From Herbaspirillum sp. RTI4 (GTDB lineage Bacteria > Pseudomonadota > Gammaproteobacteria > Burkholderiales > Burkholderiaceae_D), in the NCBI RefSeq assembly GCF_034313965.1, contig NZ_JAVIWQ010000002.1:2294001-2358000 (forward strand): 64,000 nt of DNA, given 5' to 3'. This document shows positions 26,963 to 35,933 of the stretch, in pieces. A program made the position numbers and the translations under genes. Positions within the stretch are counted from its first letter, which is position 1, and every line of letters begins with the position of its first letter. The notes beneath the pieces were generated by a model, which had not been told where the DNA came from, did no database searches, and saw only the letters and a list, made by a program, of their open reading frames with translations.

Positions 26963-27268
26963 TCAGTCGCCCTTGCTGCGCGACCAGATCAGGTTGTGCG
27001 CGCCGTCCTCGCCTTCGACCAGGCGGGCATAGATGGTCGCCGGAAACGACGGGTCATCCAGGGTTGCCGACAGGTAGGGCCGCTCCGCCTTGCTGACTTT
27101 CTTCCACGCCGCGCCGATCTCGAAGTTGCCGGCGACGATGCGGTAGTCGGGGGCGTTGTCGCTCTCCTTGGTGTTGGGAACGAATTTGACCTTGACGTTG
27201 AGCGTCAGGGTGCGGACCGTGCCGATGAAGCTGTCGTTCTGTGCGGTAAAGATGCCGATGTTTGCCAT
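26963..27268 (-). CDS. DUF736 protein
   Basis: DUF736 proteins are small, about 100 residues, and occur as highly conserved single genes in ICEs and plasmids of proteobacteria. The sequence opens MANIGIFTAQNDSFIGTVRT, the family hallmark, and contains PDYRIVAG and IGAAWKKVS in the middle. Function is unknown; a single-strand-binding-like beta fold has been considered for the family, but I cannot show it here. Its own terminator and a 666-base upstream gap indicate a separate transcript. The ATG at 27268 is preceded by AAGGAAAT. Confidence 0.9.
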   Translation of the reverse strand: MANIGIFTAQNDSFIGTVRTLTLNVKVKFVPNTKESDNAPDYRIVAGNFEIGAAWKKVSKAERPYLSATLDDPSFPATIYARLVEGEDGAHNLIWSRSKGD

Positions 27269-27848
27269 GATGATTTCCTTTTGGTGAATCAAGGTCGCGC
27301 CCATCGCGGCCTTGTCGGTGATCCAAAGGGCGCGGTACGGGCGGGCTGCACCGCATAGCGGCCGCAACGCAGTGGAGGACCGGGAGTCGCTGCGATTTTG
27401 TTGCGCGAGGAAGGCATACCGTGCCGGGGAAAATCGTTGCGCCGGACGGTTGCGGCCATGAAGCCCGAGGCGCAGCCGCTGCCGCGCCAGGATTCACGAC
27501 AAGTCAAGGCCGCCGTTGGGTGCGATCCTCACCGGAAGGCAGCATGGCTCCGGCATTTCAGCACAGACGCTGCGTCGAAACTCACCCATTCATCATCAAG
27601 GTCATTTCCGAATCACCAAGGGTGAACGCTCCTCGCGCATTGGCGCGGGCTTGATCGATTGCGGTGTGGATGGTTCTGGTCATGGTGGACGGCCTGTCGG
27701 TGAGCCGCCGTCGTTTCTGGCGACGCTGCCCGGCAGCGTTGGGGGGGGGCGTCATTGCACAAGCGCGCGCAGCAAAGCTGTCGCACTCCGGCGTCCCGCC
27801 TGTGCGGCGGGGCGCGTTTTTGGGAATTGGTTGGGGTTGTCGGCTGTT

Positions 27849-27878
27849 AAAACGCGCGCGGCATACTTGCCGCGCGCG
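27849..27878 (-). terminator. GC-rich hairpin downstream of parB
   Basis: A perfect ten-base stem, CGCGCGCGGC with GCCGCGCGCG around a six-base loop. On the minus strand it is followed by TTTT. It is probably the second of two tandem terminators after parB. Confidence 0.55.
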
Positions 27879-27884
27879 ACGCGC

Positions 27885-27914
27885 AAAAAATGCCCCGGCG
27901 GAAACTCGACGGGG
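27885..27914 (-). terminator. Rho-independent terminator after parB
   Basis: On the minus strand CCCCG and CGGGG pair around a 12-base loop and are followed after CA by six T residues, 21 bases after the parB stop codon. Confidence 0.65.
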
Positions 27915-27934
27915 TATCTTGCTTATTCGCTTAC

Positions 27935-29929
27935 TTATTCACTTACAGACTCGTCCGTCTCAGCATCCGGGAGCGTTTCTGCTGGTGCCTCCTGTACCGC
28001 TGCCCGCAACATCACCGGCAGCCAGCCCGTGCCGACCGCCAGCCGTTCCGCTTCGCTGGCCAGATCGTTCTTCTTGAGCTTGGCGAGCCGCGCCGCATGC
28101 TCCGGCGCGAACACCTGCACCGCCTCGATGGCCTTGGCTTTCGACACATGGGCGAAGTAGCCTTCGGCGGTCGGTGTCCACCACGAGTGCATGTCAAGGC
28201 CTACCGCCTGCGCCAGTGCGGATGCAGGCAATGTGTCTTCGCGTGGCGTGACCGCGCCCACCGTCGTAGCTACGCACACCGCCAGCAACGATAGCAGTTC
28301 CTGCTGTGGCAACGCCAGCAGTTCCGCGAACAGTGCGTCCGGGTCACTGGGTAGCCGTGCTGCCCACGCCTGCCGCACTTCCCGCATGCCGATCAGGGCG
28401 AGCGACTGCGCCACGTCTGGCGCGAACGTATCAAGTCCATCCTGCGGCGAAGCGCTGATGTTGATCGGCGAATCGTCCGAACGGTAGCCATCGACCACCA
28501 CGCGCAACGCGAGGCGATGCACCACGGCCACCAGCGCCACTTGCGGATGGCGGGCGACTTCCGCTTGCAGCGCTGCCGTGCGATGTGCGCTCAAGCGCCG
28601 TGCCAGCTTCTCGGAAATGTTCGGCGTGGTCGGTTGCTGCGCCTCGCCTTCGCTATCATCGCCAGCCTGCATGCCCTGCCGTTCCTGCGCCCGTAGTGCT
28701 TTGGCCTCGGCCTCACGCAACAGGCCGCGATGGATGACGATTTCGCCAGTGTGATCGACGGCCACGATAGCCCCGGCTATTGTCAGCACCTCGGGTGCAA
28801 ACACCAACAGCGATTGCTCGATGATGTCGAGTTCCGCACCAAGTTTGTCGCTTTCCTCATAGAGGGGCGAGGCTTCTTCCTCCGCGATGTCCTCGGCATC
28901 GTCGGCATTCAGCTTGTCGTCGATGGCCTGCTGCCGCGATTGCAGCTTGGCGATGCGCTTGGCCTCGCTCTTGTTTGGCGTGCGCCGCTCACGGCGGGCA
29001 CGCTGGAAGCTGTGCAGTTCTGCCGATGTGATGCGCGGCACCGTTTCGACCCATGCCCAACCCTCCGCACGGGCACTGTCCGCAGCGGCTGCAAGTTTGT
29101 TTCGCGCCAAGGTATCCAGCAATGCGGCATCGGAGAGGAACACGCCGCGTGTGTCGTCCGAGAACAGGTCGCGCCGAACACCACCGCCTGCGGCCTCGTA
29201 AGCGTCGATGCCGACGAATCGCGCCAGCGCATCGCGCGTGGCGTCGATCTCGCGTTCGGTCAGGTGTTCGCGCAGCGCCTGCGCGCTACGCTGCCACTGC
29301 GGTGCGTCATAGAACGCCGCCTCCTGTGCGCTGTGGTCGTCCGTGATGGCGAGCGCCATCAACTGGTCGAGCGTGACAGTGTCGGCGCGATAGTCGGCCA
29401 GCAGGCGCGGCGACACATTCGCCAACTTCAAACGGCGCTGCACCACAAGCGGTGTCACACCAAAATCAGCGGCAATATCTTCGACAGGCCGACCTTCGGC
29501 CACCAATGCGGCGAACGCCTCGAACTGCTCGCCGGGGTGCATGGCCTCACGCTGCACGTTCTCGGTCAGGCTCACGGTGCGTGCGGATGCATCCGGCACC
29601 AACAGGCAAGGCACTTCATGGGTCTTGGCAAGCTTGCGCCGCTTCGCCAGCAGCTTCAATGCTGCCAGACGCCGCTTGCCTGCGACGACTTCGTAATGCT
29701 CACCATCGCTCGATGCGGTGACAGTGAGATTTTGCAGCAGACCGACGCGGGCAATGCTCGATGCAAGCTCGGGAATCGACGCGCCGCCGCTCTTGCGCAC
29801 GTTGCGGCTTGAAGGCCGCAACTGCGACAGCGGAATCAACAGCAGGTCGTATGCCGCAATGGTAGCGGCGGCTGGGGTAAAAACTGCCGCGTGCAGTGCT
29901 TGGGATTCTTGATGGGTGATGGTGTTCAT
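27935..29929 (-). CDS. parB: Long ParB/RepB/Spo0J-type nuclease-like protein
   Basis: The 664-residue protein starts with a ParB N-terminal domain (about 30-140) that includes IPLSQLRPSSRNVRK, the VAGKRRLAAL box and LTENVQREAMHPGEQ, followed by a KorB/ParB helix-turn-helix (PVEDIAADFGVTPLVVQRRLKLANV, about 150-175). The rest is a long helical, acidic middle and C-terminal part that is standard for Tn4371-type ParB proteins and much longer than chromosomal ParB (about 300). It may act in partition or as a transfer regulator; the role of the tail is unknown. The ATG at 29929 gives the family N-terminus. Confidence 0.9.
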   Translation of the reverse strand: MNTITHQESQALHAAVFTPAAATIAAYDLLLIPLSQLRPSSRNVRKSGGASIPELASSIARVGLLQNLTVTASSDGEHYEVVAGKRRLAALKLLAKRRKLAKTHEVPCLLVPDASARTVSLTENVQREAMHPGEQFEAFAALVAEGRPVEDIAADFGVTPLVVQRRLKLANVSPRLLADYRADTVTLDQLMALAITDDHSAQEAAFYDAPQWQRSAQALREHLTEREIDATRDALARFVGIDAYEAAGGGVRRDLFSDDTRGVFLSDAALLDTLARNKLAAAADSARAEGWAWVETVPRITSAELHSFQRARRERRTPNKSEAKRIAKLQSRQQAIDDKLNADDAEDIAEEEASPLYEESDKLGAELDIIEQSLLVFAPEVLTIAGAIVAVDHTGEIVIHRGLLREAEAKALRAQERQGMQAGDDSEGEAQQPTTPNISEKLARRLSAHRTAALQAEVARHPQVALVAVVHRLALRVVVDGYRSDDSPINISASPQDGLDTFAPDVAQSLALIGMREVRQAWAARLPSDPDALFAELLALPQQELLSLLAVCVATTVGAVTPREDTLPASALAQAVGLDMHSWWTPTAEGYFAHVSKAKAIEAVQVFAPEHAARLAKLKKNDLASEAERLAVGTGWLPVMLRAAVQEAPAETLPDAETDESVSE

Positions 29930-30402
29930 GGTGAGAGCTCCTATCCCTCGCGGGACGTTGAAAACAAAATGGATGAAGAAAAATTCGTTGTCGATTTCAC
30001 GGTGTCGATGTCTGCATGCGCTGCCTCCTGTGGTTTTCAAAGCTGACCGGATTCCAAGATTCGGAGCCCGTTGTGGCTTTGGTTGGTTCGGCGCAGAGAC
30101 CTGGGCCGGTCCCTGTTTGCCGCCGTCTTTCCTGAGTTCATCGCCCGCGAAAAACCGGGCCTGCGAGGGCATGGCCGTCAAGGAAGAAGCGCAGGGTTGG
30201 TGCGGCCCGCAGTGCAGCGAGGACTCGGCCCTGCGCGCCTTGACTGCCAGGCACTGCGGGCTACGGTCGCGGGAGAAAGCGATGAACTTGGGGAAAGACG
30301 AACAGCGGCCGATGGGCCAGGGGCTGCGCTGAAACCAACGCCGCGCGCAGCCGTTCTGCACGTCAAGGACGCAAAAAAAAAGGGGGGCAATACCCCCTCG
30401 GG
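29930..30402. other. Gap between radC and parB
   Basis: 473 bases with no supported gene. It should contain the parB promoter; the terminator of radC lies at its far end. Confidence 0.5.
30373..30397 (-). terminator. Rho-independent terminator after radC
   Basis: On the minus strand GGGGG and CCCCC form a stem around a short TATTG loop, followed by a run of nine T residues. It begins six bases after the radC stop codon. Confidence 0.8.
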
Positions 30403-30909
30403 TTACAACAAGCCGCGTTCGGCAAAACTCAGGATGTCGCCACCTGCGACGATCAGGTGATCCAGCACGCGCACGTCCACCAGCGCCAGTGCCGACTTCA
30501 GCGCCTGCGTGAGCGTCTCGTCGGCGCGCGACGGTTGGGTTGAACCGCTCGGATGGTTATGCACCAGCAATAACGCAGCGCTGTTTCTGGCCAGGGACTC
30601 CTTGACCACCTCGCGCGGATACACCGATGTCTGGCTCACCGTGCCGCGAAACATCTCGACGTATTCGATGACACGGTTCTGTGCATCCAGATGGATGACG
30701 GCGAACACCTCGTGCTCCAGCGCTCCCAGCTTCACCCGCAGGAAGTCGCGCACCACCTGCGGCGAGTTCAGGACTTCGCAGTCGCGCATTTGTCCTGCGA
30801 GTACGCGCTGCGCCGCCTGCAACACCTCGTCGGCGTTGGCAGGACGGTAGTCGCCCGTGACATCGCGAACGAGAAGGGAAGAATCGAGAGAATGAGTAAG
30901 TTGCGACAT
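30403..30909 (-). CDS. radC: RadC-like JAB-domain (JAMM) protein
   Basis: RadC-like proteins carry a JAB1/MPN metalloprotease-type fold. The JAMM motif is complete: His117, His119 and Asp130 in HNHPSGSTQPSRAD, with an upstream Glu near 66. The 168-residue form lacks the helix-hairpin-helix N-terminus of chromosomal RadC, as usual for mobile elements, where the gene is sometimes called an antirestriction or DNA repair protein without firm proof. The ATG at 30909 was chosen as the family start. Confidence 0.9.
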   Translation of the reverse strand: MSQLTHSLDSSLLVRDVTGDYRPANADEVLQAAQRVLAGQMRDCEVLNSPQVVRDFLRVKLGALEHEVFAVIHLDAQNRVIEYVEMFRGTVSQTSVYPREVVKESLARNSAALLLVHNHPSGSTQPSRADETLTQALKSALALVDVRVLDHLIVAGGDILSFAERGLL

Positions 30910-31502
30910 GATCGTGCTCCAGTCCGAATCGGGCGGAATTGCCTGGAACCGAAGGAACACGCCGCAGCGCAAGCAGTCAGGGGTCGTAGACGGCCGCATG
31001 GACGCCAGCGTGCAGGGCACGCGCAGCCCTTGACGGCGAGAACGGCGTGGTACATTGAAGGGAACAGCAAGACCACCCCACACACTCCACCGCCTTTACG
31101 GCAAGCAGCGCGCGCAGGCCCAAAGGGCCGGAGGCGTCAGGGATCAATGCCGAATGGCCGTGACTCGGCACGAGGCGCGGGGCAACGCCCGCGAGCTCGA
31201 CGGCGGCAACGCCGGGACGCGTGAAAGCAAATATCAATATTTACGTTTCCGCAGGGTAGTACCTCCACCATGCTTGACTGCCAGGGCAGGCGGAGCGGGC
31301 AGGGCCATGATCAAAGTCGCATAATCCTAATTCGGTGCGAGACGTATGCGGGACTGCCTTCGCTCTGTGCGGCGGATGCGGAACAAGTGCTGAAACGCCA
31401 TCCTGCCATTAATACGGCTGTCCGAAATAAAACTACATTTTTCGGACAAAATGCTTGCTTCCGGTCCGAAAAACATGTACAAAGATCGGACAGGATAAAA
31501 TT
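30910..31502. other. Divergent control region between radC and abiEi
   Basis: 593 bases between divergent genes. No supported gene is seen in the radC half. The last 90 bases contain the two operator-like repeats and promoter of the abiE operon, listed separately. The junction between ICE backbone and defence cargo lies somewhere here. Confidence 0.5.
31419..31491 (+). promoter_or_regulatory. Two matched operators and promoter of the abiE operon
   Basis: Operator 1 is TGTCCGAAA at 31419-31427 with TTTCGGACA at 31440-31448, a perfect nine-base inverted repeat. Operator 2 is GTCCGA at 31464-31469 with TCGGAC at 31486-31491. Both span 28 bases from GTCCG to CGGAC and start 44 bases apart. A possible promoter, TTGCTT at 31455-31460 and TACAAA at 31478-31483 with a 17-base spacer, lies between and across them. 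AbiEi antitoxins are known to repress their own operon through two inverted repeats. Confidence 0.7.
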
Positions 31503-32225
31503 ATGTCTGATCTCAAATCCATCATCGCTGCGCAAATCAAGGCTGGCGACCCAGGCCAAGTCTGGGTGCCGACTGATTTTGCTCAACTTGGCAATCGCGA
31601 TGCCATCGACAAAGCCTTGCAGCGTATGGTGCAGGCCGGTGATCTGCGCCGTATCGACCGTGGTCTATATGACAAACCGACGCTTAACAAATTAACGAAG
31701 CGCCCGACCACGCCAGATTACCGCGCCGTGGTGGGGGCCATCGCCCGTCGCGACCAGTTGCGCTTGCTGGTAGACGGGATGACCGCCGCCAACGATCTCG
31801 GTCTGACCGATGCCGTGCCGGCCCGCGTCACCATCCATACCGATGCTCGCCGCCGCGCCATCCAGCTCGACAAGCTAACCATAGACTTCAAGCAAACCGC
31901 GCCCAGCCGTCTCTACTGGGCAGGGCGTCCGGCCATGCGCGTTGTGCAAGCACTGCATTGGCTGAAAGACACCTTGGTTTCTGATCGCGACCGTATTCTG
32001 CGCCGATTGACTCAAGTGTTGGCAGACCCCACCCACGGTGCAGCGATCCGCCAAGATCTGATCGATGGCTTTAGCGCGCTACCAGCGTGGATGCAAAGCC
32101 TGGTTCGTGAACTGCCCGGCGATGATCAGCAGCTAGTAGCGGCCAAGACATCGCCACCGCATAAAGGCACAAAATCGCCAACGACCCGTCGCCGTTCGGC
32201 CAAACATCTAGAGGTCACCGATTGA
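31503..32225 (+). CDS. abiEi: AbiEi-type antitoxin (DUF6088)
   Basis: This is the antitoxin of a type IV toxin-antitoxin pair. AbiEi represses its operon and counteracts the nucleotidyltransferase toxin without direct binding. The 240-residue protein has an N-terminal winged-helix domain (about 20-60, with LGNRDAIDKALQRMVQAGDLRRIDRGLY) and the DUF6088 C-terminal domain (about 70-210). The ATG at 31503 is used, with AGGA upstream; an earlier ATG would place translation over the operator. Its stop overlaps the TTG start of the toxin gene. Confidence 0.9.
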   Translation: MSDLKSIIAAQIKAGDPGQVWVPTDFAQLGNRDAIDKALQRMVQAGDLRRIDRGLYDKPTLNKLTKRPTTPDYRAVVGAIARRDQLRLLVDGMTAANDLGLTDAVPARVTIHTDARRRAIQLDKLTIDFKQTAPSRLYWAGRPAMRVVQALHWLKDTLVSDRDRILRRLTQVLADPTHGAAIRQDLIDGFSALPAWMQSLVRELPGDDQQLVAAKTSPPHKGTKSPTTRRRSAKHLEVTD

Positions 32226-33298
32226 ACCCGTCTTTCCACGAAGTGATTGTCGCGAGCGATGCTGAGCGGCGCGATCTGTTTCTCGGAACTGCCGCTCGAT
32301 TGGGTACCGCAGTCCAGAATGTCGAAAAAGACTTCTGGGTTTGCTGGACGCTTGATGTACTGTTCAACGGATTAGACGCTGGCGGTCCTCGCCTGCTGTT
32401 CAAGGGCGGCACCTCCCTGTCCAAAGCCTTCGGCCTGATCTCGCGATTTTCCGAGGACATCGACATCACCGTCTTTCGCGACGATCTGGGACAGTCAGCC
32501 GATGTGGCTGAGTTGAATGCTCTGAGCGGAAAGAAGCGTCGCGCACGTCTCGAAGCCATCCGCAACGCTTGCCAAAGCTACATTGCTGGACCATTGACGG
32601 AGCAGTTCACCCAGCTCGCCACCTCTATCATTCCAGATGCCCGTTTCCGGCTGGAGCCCGACCCCGAGGATAAGGATGGCCAGACGTTACTGTTCTGGTA
32701 TCCCGCTGTTACGGCCACCACCGGCGACTACATCCGCTCTGCGGTCAAGATTGAGGCCGGCGCAAAGTCGGCACTGGACCCGCACGTCGCAGCCACGGTC
32801 ACGCCCTACGTGGCGCAGGACCTATCCGACCTGAACCTGACCGTGGCCAACGTCACGACCGTGAAGCCCGAGCGCACCTTCTGGGACAAGGTCATCATCC
32901 TGCACGGTCTGCGCCAATGGTACGACCGTCGCGGCGAACTACGCCATGGTGGACAGCGCGTTTCGCGCCATTACTACGACGTACATCAGCTAATGCAGGC
33001 CGTGTCGGCACACGAATGGCAGGCCGACCATGCGCTGGCGATCGATTGCGCGCACCATGCGCGGCTGTTCTTCGGTAGCGCCGATCTAGGGCTCGATACT
33101 GCAATCCCCGGCACATTCACGCTGACGCCCAGTCCGGCGATGCGGGATGCAATCATCAGGGACTATGCGGCCATGTCGGGAATGATTTTCGGTGAAACTG
33201 TGCAGCTTGATGCGGTACTCGCCAGCGCCGAGAGATTCGAGCAGATGGTCAACGGCGCCGCACCAGTCGCGCCGCTTACGCAAGAGGAGCCGCGCTAA
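32222..33298 (+). CDS. abiEii: AbiEii nucleotidyltransferase toxin
   Basis: AbiEii-type toxins are DNA polymerase beta-like nucleotidyltransferases; related MenT/AbiEii toxins modify tRNA ends or otherwise stop growth upon phage infection. The 358-residue protein has the family motifs VEKDFWVCW (about 34-42), LLFKGGTSLSKAF (58-70) and FSEDIDITVF (76-85), so the catalytic Gly-Ser-like loop and Asp pair appear intact. It begins with TTG overlapping the antitoxin stop (TTGA) and ends in TAATG with the next gene. This chain of overlaps suggests a three-gene operon. Confidence 0.92.
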   Translation: MNPSFHEVIVASDAERRDLFLGTAARLGTAVQNVEKDFWVCWTLDVLFNGLDAGGPRLLFKGGTSLSKAFGLISRFSEDIDITVFRDDLGQSADVAELNALSGKKRRARLEAIRNACQSYIAGPLTEQFTQLATSIIPDARFRLEPDPEDKDGQTLLFWYPAVTATTGDYIRSAVKIEAGAKSALDPHVAATVTPYVAQDLSDLNLTVANVTTVKPERTFWDKVIILHGLRQWYDRRGELRHGGQRVSRHYYDVHQLMQAVSAHEWQADHALAIDCAHHARLFFGSADLGLDTAIPGTFTLTPSPAMRDAIIRDYAAMSGMIFGETVQLDAVLASAERFEQMVNGAAPVAPLTQEEPR

Positions 33299-34233
33299 TG
33301 GTGGACTATTTCAGCGACCGAGAGAACGGCCCACGTGCTCGTACCGAGCAGATGATTTCGCCCACTGTCTGGGCGGGCCTAGTGGGAACGGTGCAGGCGT
33401 TAATCAACAGCGCTGCCTTCGGTTTGCAGTTTCCCGCGCGTTGCCCGGATGGGCAAGCTATTTGCGGAAGCGATCCCGATTCGTTGGCGGCAGCCGTGAT
33501 TGCGGAAATGCCAGAGTTGGCTTGGCCGCTTGAAACCACGAGCGAGGTGGAGGATGGCTTTTTCTTGCAGCGCCAGCCGTTCGCGCCGAACACGTTGCTC
33601 ATCCTGGACTTTATTGAGTTCGTCTACGCTTCGGTGGCGAAGCCGAATCCCGGCAAGTACCACGACTTCTTCAGTCACCACCATCTGAGTTTCGATCAAC
33701 AAGTCGGGCAGGAGGAGTTGCGCGCTACCGTCAACCGCATCTTTGCACGCAATGGCGTGGCCTTCGAAATGCTCTCGACAGGTCGTCTTGTGCGCGTACT
33801 CCCGTTGGTGTTGGGTGATGATCTGCGGCGAACGGTTTTCAACACCGGAGACCGCACGCTCGACAATATGCTGGAGGAATGTCGGGCGAAGTTTTCAGAC
33901 CGCAACCCCCTGGTTCGCCGAGAAGCGCTGGAGCGTTTGTGGGACGCATGGGAACGGCTCAAGTCCCTTGCAGACCCAAGCGACAAGAAAAGGTCGATCA
34001 AGATCATCCTGGACGCCACAGCTTCGGAGCCATCGTTGCGGGCAAGACTGGATGCGGAGGCGCTGGAGTTGAACTCCATCGGCAACAGCCATTTGATCCG
34101 TCACTCCGAGGTCAACCAGGTGCCGATAATCGATGTGGACCATATCGATTATCTCTTTCATCGCCTGTTCGCGATGATCCAGCTGATACTGAGAAAGCAG
34201 GGCGATCCACGGTCGCTCATGTCACGCACATAA
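33298..34233 (+). CDS. AbiJ_NTD4-like defence protein of unknown function
   Basis: The 311-residue protein is joined to abiEii by a TAATG stop/start overlap. The N-terminus DYFSDRENGPRARTEQMISP and the following helical region resemble the AbiJ N-terminal domain 4 found in abortive-infection and HEPN-type proteins. The middle has FFSHHHLSFDQQVGQEE (about 124-140), and the C-terminal helical part ends with IGNSHLIRHSEVNQVPI (about 272-288), which has an Arg-His pair reminiscent of, but not proven to be, an HEPN site. It may be a third factor of the abiE operon or an effector of the HamA-like module that follows. Family assignment is from memory of sequence pattern only. Confidence 0.5.
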   Translation: MVDYFSDRENGPRARTEQMISPTVWAGLVGTVQALINSAAFGLQFPARCPDGQAICGSDPDSLAAAVIAEMPELAWPLETTSEVEDGFFLQRQPFAPNTLLILDFIEFVYASVAKPNPGKYHDFFSHHHLSFDQQVGQEELRATVNRIFARNGVAFEMLSTGRLVRVLPLVLGDDLRRTVFNTGDRTLDNMLEECRAKFSDRNPLVRREALERLWDAWERLKSLADPSDKKRSIKIILDATASEPSLRARLDAEALELNSIGNSHLIRHSEVNQVPIIDVDHIDYLFHRLFAMIQLILRKQGDPRSLMSRT

Positions 34234-34265
34234 AACAAAACAAGTAAGAACGTGTAGGAGGAGCC

Positions 34266-34931
34266 ATGGCTTTATACAAGGATTGGTGCGCTGGCACCAA
34301 GCAGAAAAACAAAAAGAAAACGCTCCGAACCTACACGGAGAAAGCTGGTGGTCGCGCTGCTGCTCTTGAGCAGCTCGGTGAAGCGGTTAGAACCCATTAC
34401 GACCAAGCTGATCGGATCGCAGACGATGTCGCCCGACTTGGGTACGACGGGGCCGCCGAGATTTTGAGGGCATTGCTGCCCCAGTCAAAACGAGCGCGAT
34501 CAGGTGATCTCGGCGAGATCCTCGCTTCCGAGCTGGTCGAGGAGGAGACTAATTTCCGCGTTCCCGTTTGGCGGATGCGATTCAAGGACGGACGCGAAGT
34601 AGCTATGCGCGGGGATGATTTCATCGGCGTGGGCGTTGGCTCTGATGGCAAACTTTGGCTCCTGAAGGGCGAATCAAAAAGCCGCGCCAATCTGGGCAAC
34701 GTAACGATCGCGGAGGCACGCGAAGCCTTGAGCGATCGCAATCAACATGTGATCAGCCTCCACATCGAGGATCATCAAGCGTTCATTGCGGAAGTCTATG
34801 AGGAGGCGATCGTTTCGCCGTCGCGCGCATCGTTCGCACATTGTCACCACTACTCAGTGGTGACAAACTCCGGGCGACCGAAGATCAGTCGACGCAGTTG
34901 CGTCATGCTAGAGAGTCGATCGACAGCTTGA
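34266..34931 (+). pseudogene. HamA-like (DUF1837) nuclease, truncated by deletion
   Basis: Codons 1 to about 181 resemble HamA, the DUF1837 PD-(D/E)xK effector of Hachiman-type defence. The core residues are visible: Glu84 (GDLGEILASEL), Asp117-Asp118 (RGDDFIGV), and Glu136-Ser-Lys138 (LLKGESKS). A strong GGAGGAG box precedes the ATG. After about 34808 the frame loses similarity, because the DNA there continues as the end of a helicase gene in another frame. The missing part includes the HamA C-terminus and most of the helicase. The nuclease core could still be expressed with 40 foreign residues at its end. Confidence 0.65.
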
Positions 34932-35476
34932 TGTTGCTTTGGCAGGCCGGCGCTGAACCGACTTTCGGCGATGTCCTGCGCAACGTTGCGAGCAGTGGAC
35001 TCTTCGCCGTGCCTGACGCACTTCGACCAAACGTCGACCGCGATCTCTCGCTAGATGCGGTGGAAGAGGACGGCGATGATGAGGCCGATCGTCAAACCCA
35101 GAAGGCGACAGCGATAGACGAGTTTCTCGCGGCGCCTTTTTTACAGATCGCTCCCTACGCCGCCTATGTCTCCGGAAAGGCGCATTTCGATACCCACCAA
35201 GGCGTCAAGGGGCTTGAGTTTTCGAGGGTCATGGTCATCATGGATGATGTCGAGGCTCGGGGTTTCCTCTTCAGCTACGCGAAACTCTTTGGCGGGAAGG
35301 AGGCAGGCGACGCTTCGGTCGAATCCACGCGGCGGCTGTTCTATGTCACCTGCAGCCGGGCGGAACGTAGCTTGGCGCTGGTGGCCTATTCGACACAGCC
35401 GGATCTGGTTCGCCAGTTTGTTTTGAGAGAAAAGTGGTTCGAGTCCGAAGAGGTAGTGGCTGGCGTTCCGACTTGA
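34811..35476 (+). pseudogene. C-terminal remnant of a UvrD-like SF1 helicase
   Basis: In the frame starting at 34811 about 220 codons match the C-terminal third of UvrD/Rep-type helicases: VARIVRTLSPLLSGDK, then GAEPTFGDVLRNVASSG, motif V as THQGVKGLEFSRVMVIMDD and motif VI as STRRLFYVTCSRAERSLALV. The ATPase half with Walker A and B is absent. Fusion with the HamA-like gene near 34808 shows that one deletion removed the 3' end of the nuclease and the 5' two thirds of the helicase. In an intact system the two would be adjacent partners. Confidence 0.72.
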
Positions 35477-35893
35477 CCAATCGGTTCCATCCGAAGTGCG
35501 CTGCAGTCTGGTGTCGGTAGCTGAGCGACGCGACTTAGCACTGACTGTGCCCGCTCTTGGATTTCAAAGATTGGAACACGCTCGCTATATAGCGTTTGGT
35601 AACGAGAAGTCGTTGCTTTATACTTGGTCCTTAAGCGGAAAAACGTAGGATGCAATGCCTTCGATGGGCTTCCAGTTCCTGTCGATAGTTGATGACTGAT
35701 GTAGCAGAGTAGTCGCCGCGCAAACCGAGTGCATCTCCCACGCCATTCAGAGCGTTTGTTTTTTGACGGTAAATATGACGGTAAAGTTAGATGGTAACAA
35801 CCAAGAAAGCCTGTATCTATGCGGGTTTAAAGGCCTAGGAAACAATTGAGTGGGAGTAATATCGAATCTGGCATCGGCTGGCAACCGATGGCA
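35477..35893. other. Gap between helicase remnant and fragment cluster
   Basis: 417 bases without a supported gene. In Tn4371-type ICEs an integrase gene would be expected near this end; none is found. Direct repeats of GACGGTAAA at about 35766 and 35777 are seen, which may be a remnant of the att-proximal region. A tRNA-like 3' end (CTCCCACGCCA at about 35733-35743) was considered and not accepted. Confidence 0.4.
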
Positions 35894-35909
35894 CTAGAAC
35901 ACATGGAGG

Positions 35910-35933
35910 CCCGCGATGATGCGGGTTTTTTTT
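35910..35933 (+). terminator. Rho-independent terminator at the presumed ICE end
   Basis: CCCGC at 35910-35914 and GCGGG at 35921-35925 form a stem with a GATGAT loop, followed by eight T residues. Its T-tract overlaps the possible ICE integration site. Confidence 0.7.

Larger units (their letters stand above)
27269..27934. other. Gap between parB and the DUF736 gene
   Basis: 666 bases without a supported gene. It holds the DUF736 promoter region, a run of nine G residues at 27741-27749 and, next to parB, two hairpins listed as terminators. Confidence 0.5.

Noticed and set aside
27741..27749. Run of nine G residues as a phase-variation tract
   Set aside because: It lies in non-coding DNA with no gene or promoter spacing that it could switch; a sequencing artefact is equally likely.
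28730..29812. Open frame of 360 codons on the plus strand inside parB
   Set aside because: Antisense shadow of the ParB-like gene; no motif or ribosome-binding site supports it.
35700..35760. tRNA-like 3' end (CTCCCACGCCA) as an ICE att site
   Set aside because: No matching 5' acceptor strand, anticodon arm or TTCGA loop could be built, so it is not a tRNA gene or clear tRNA fragment.
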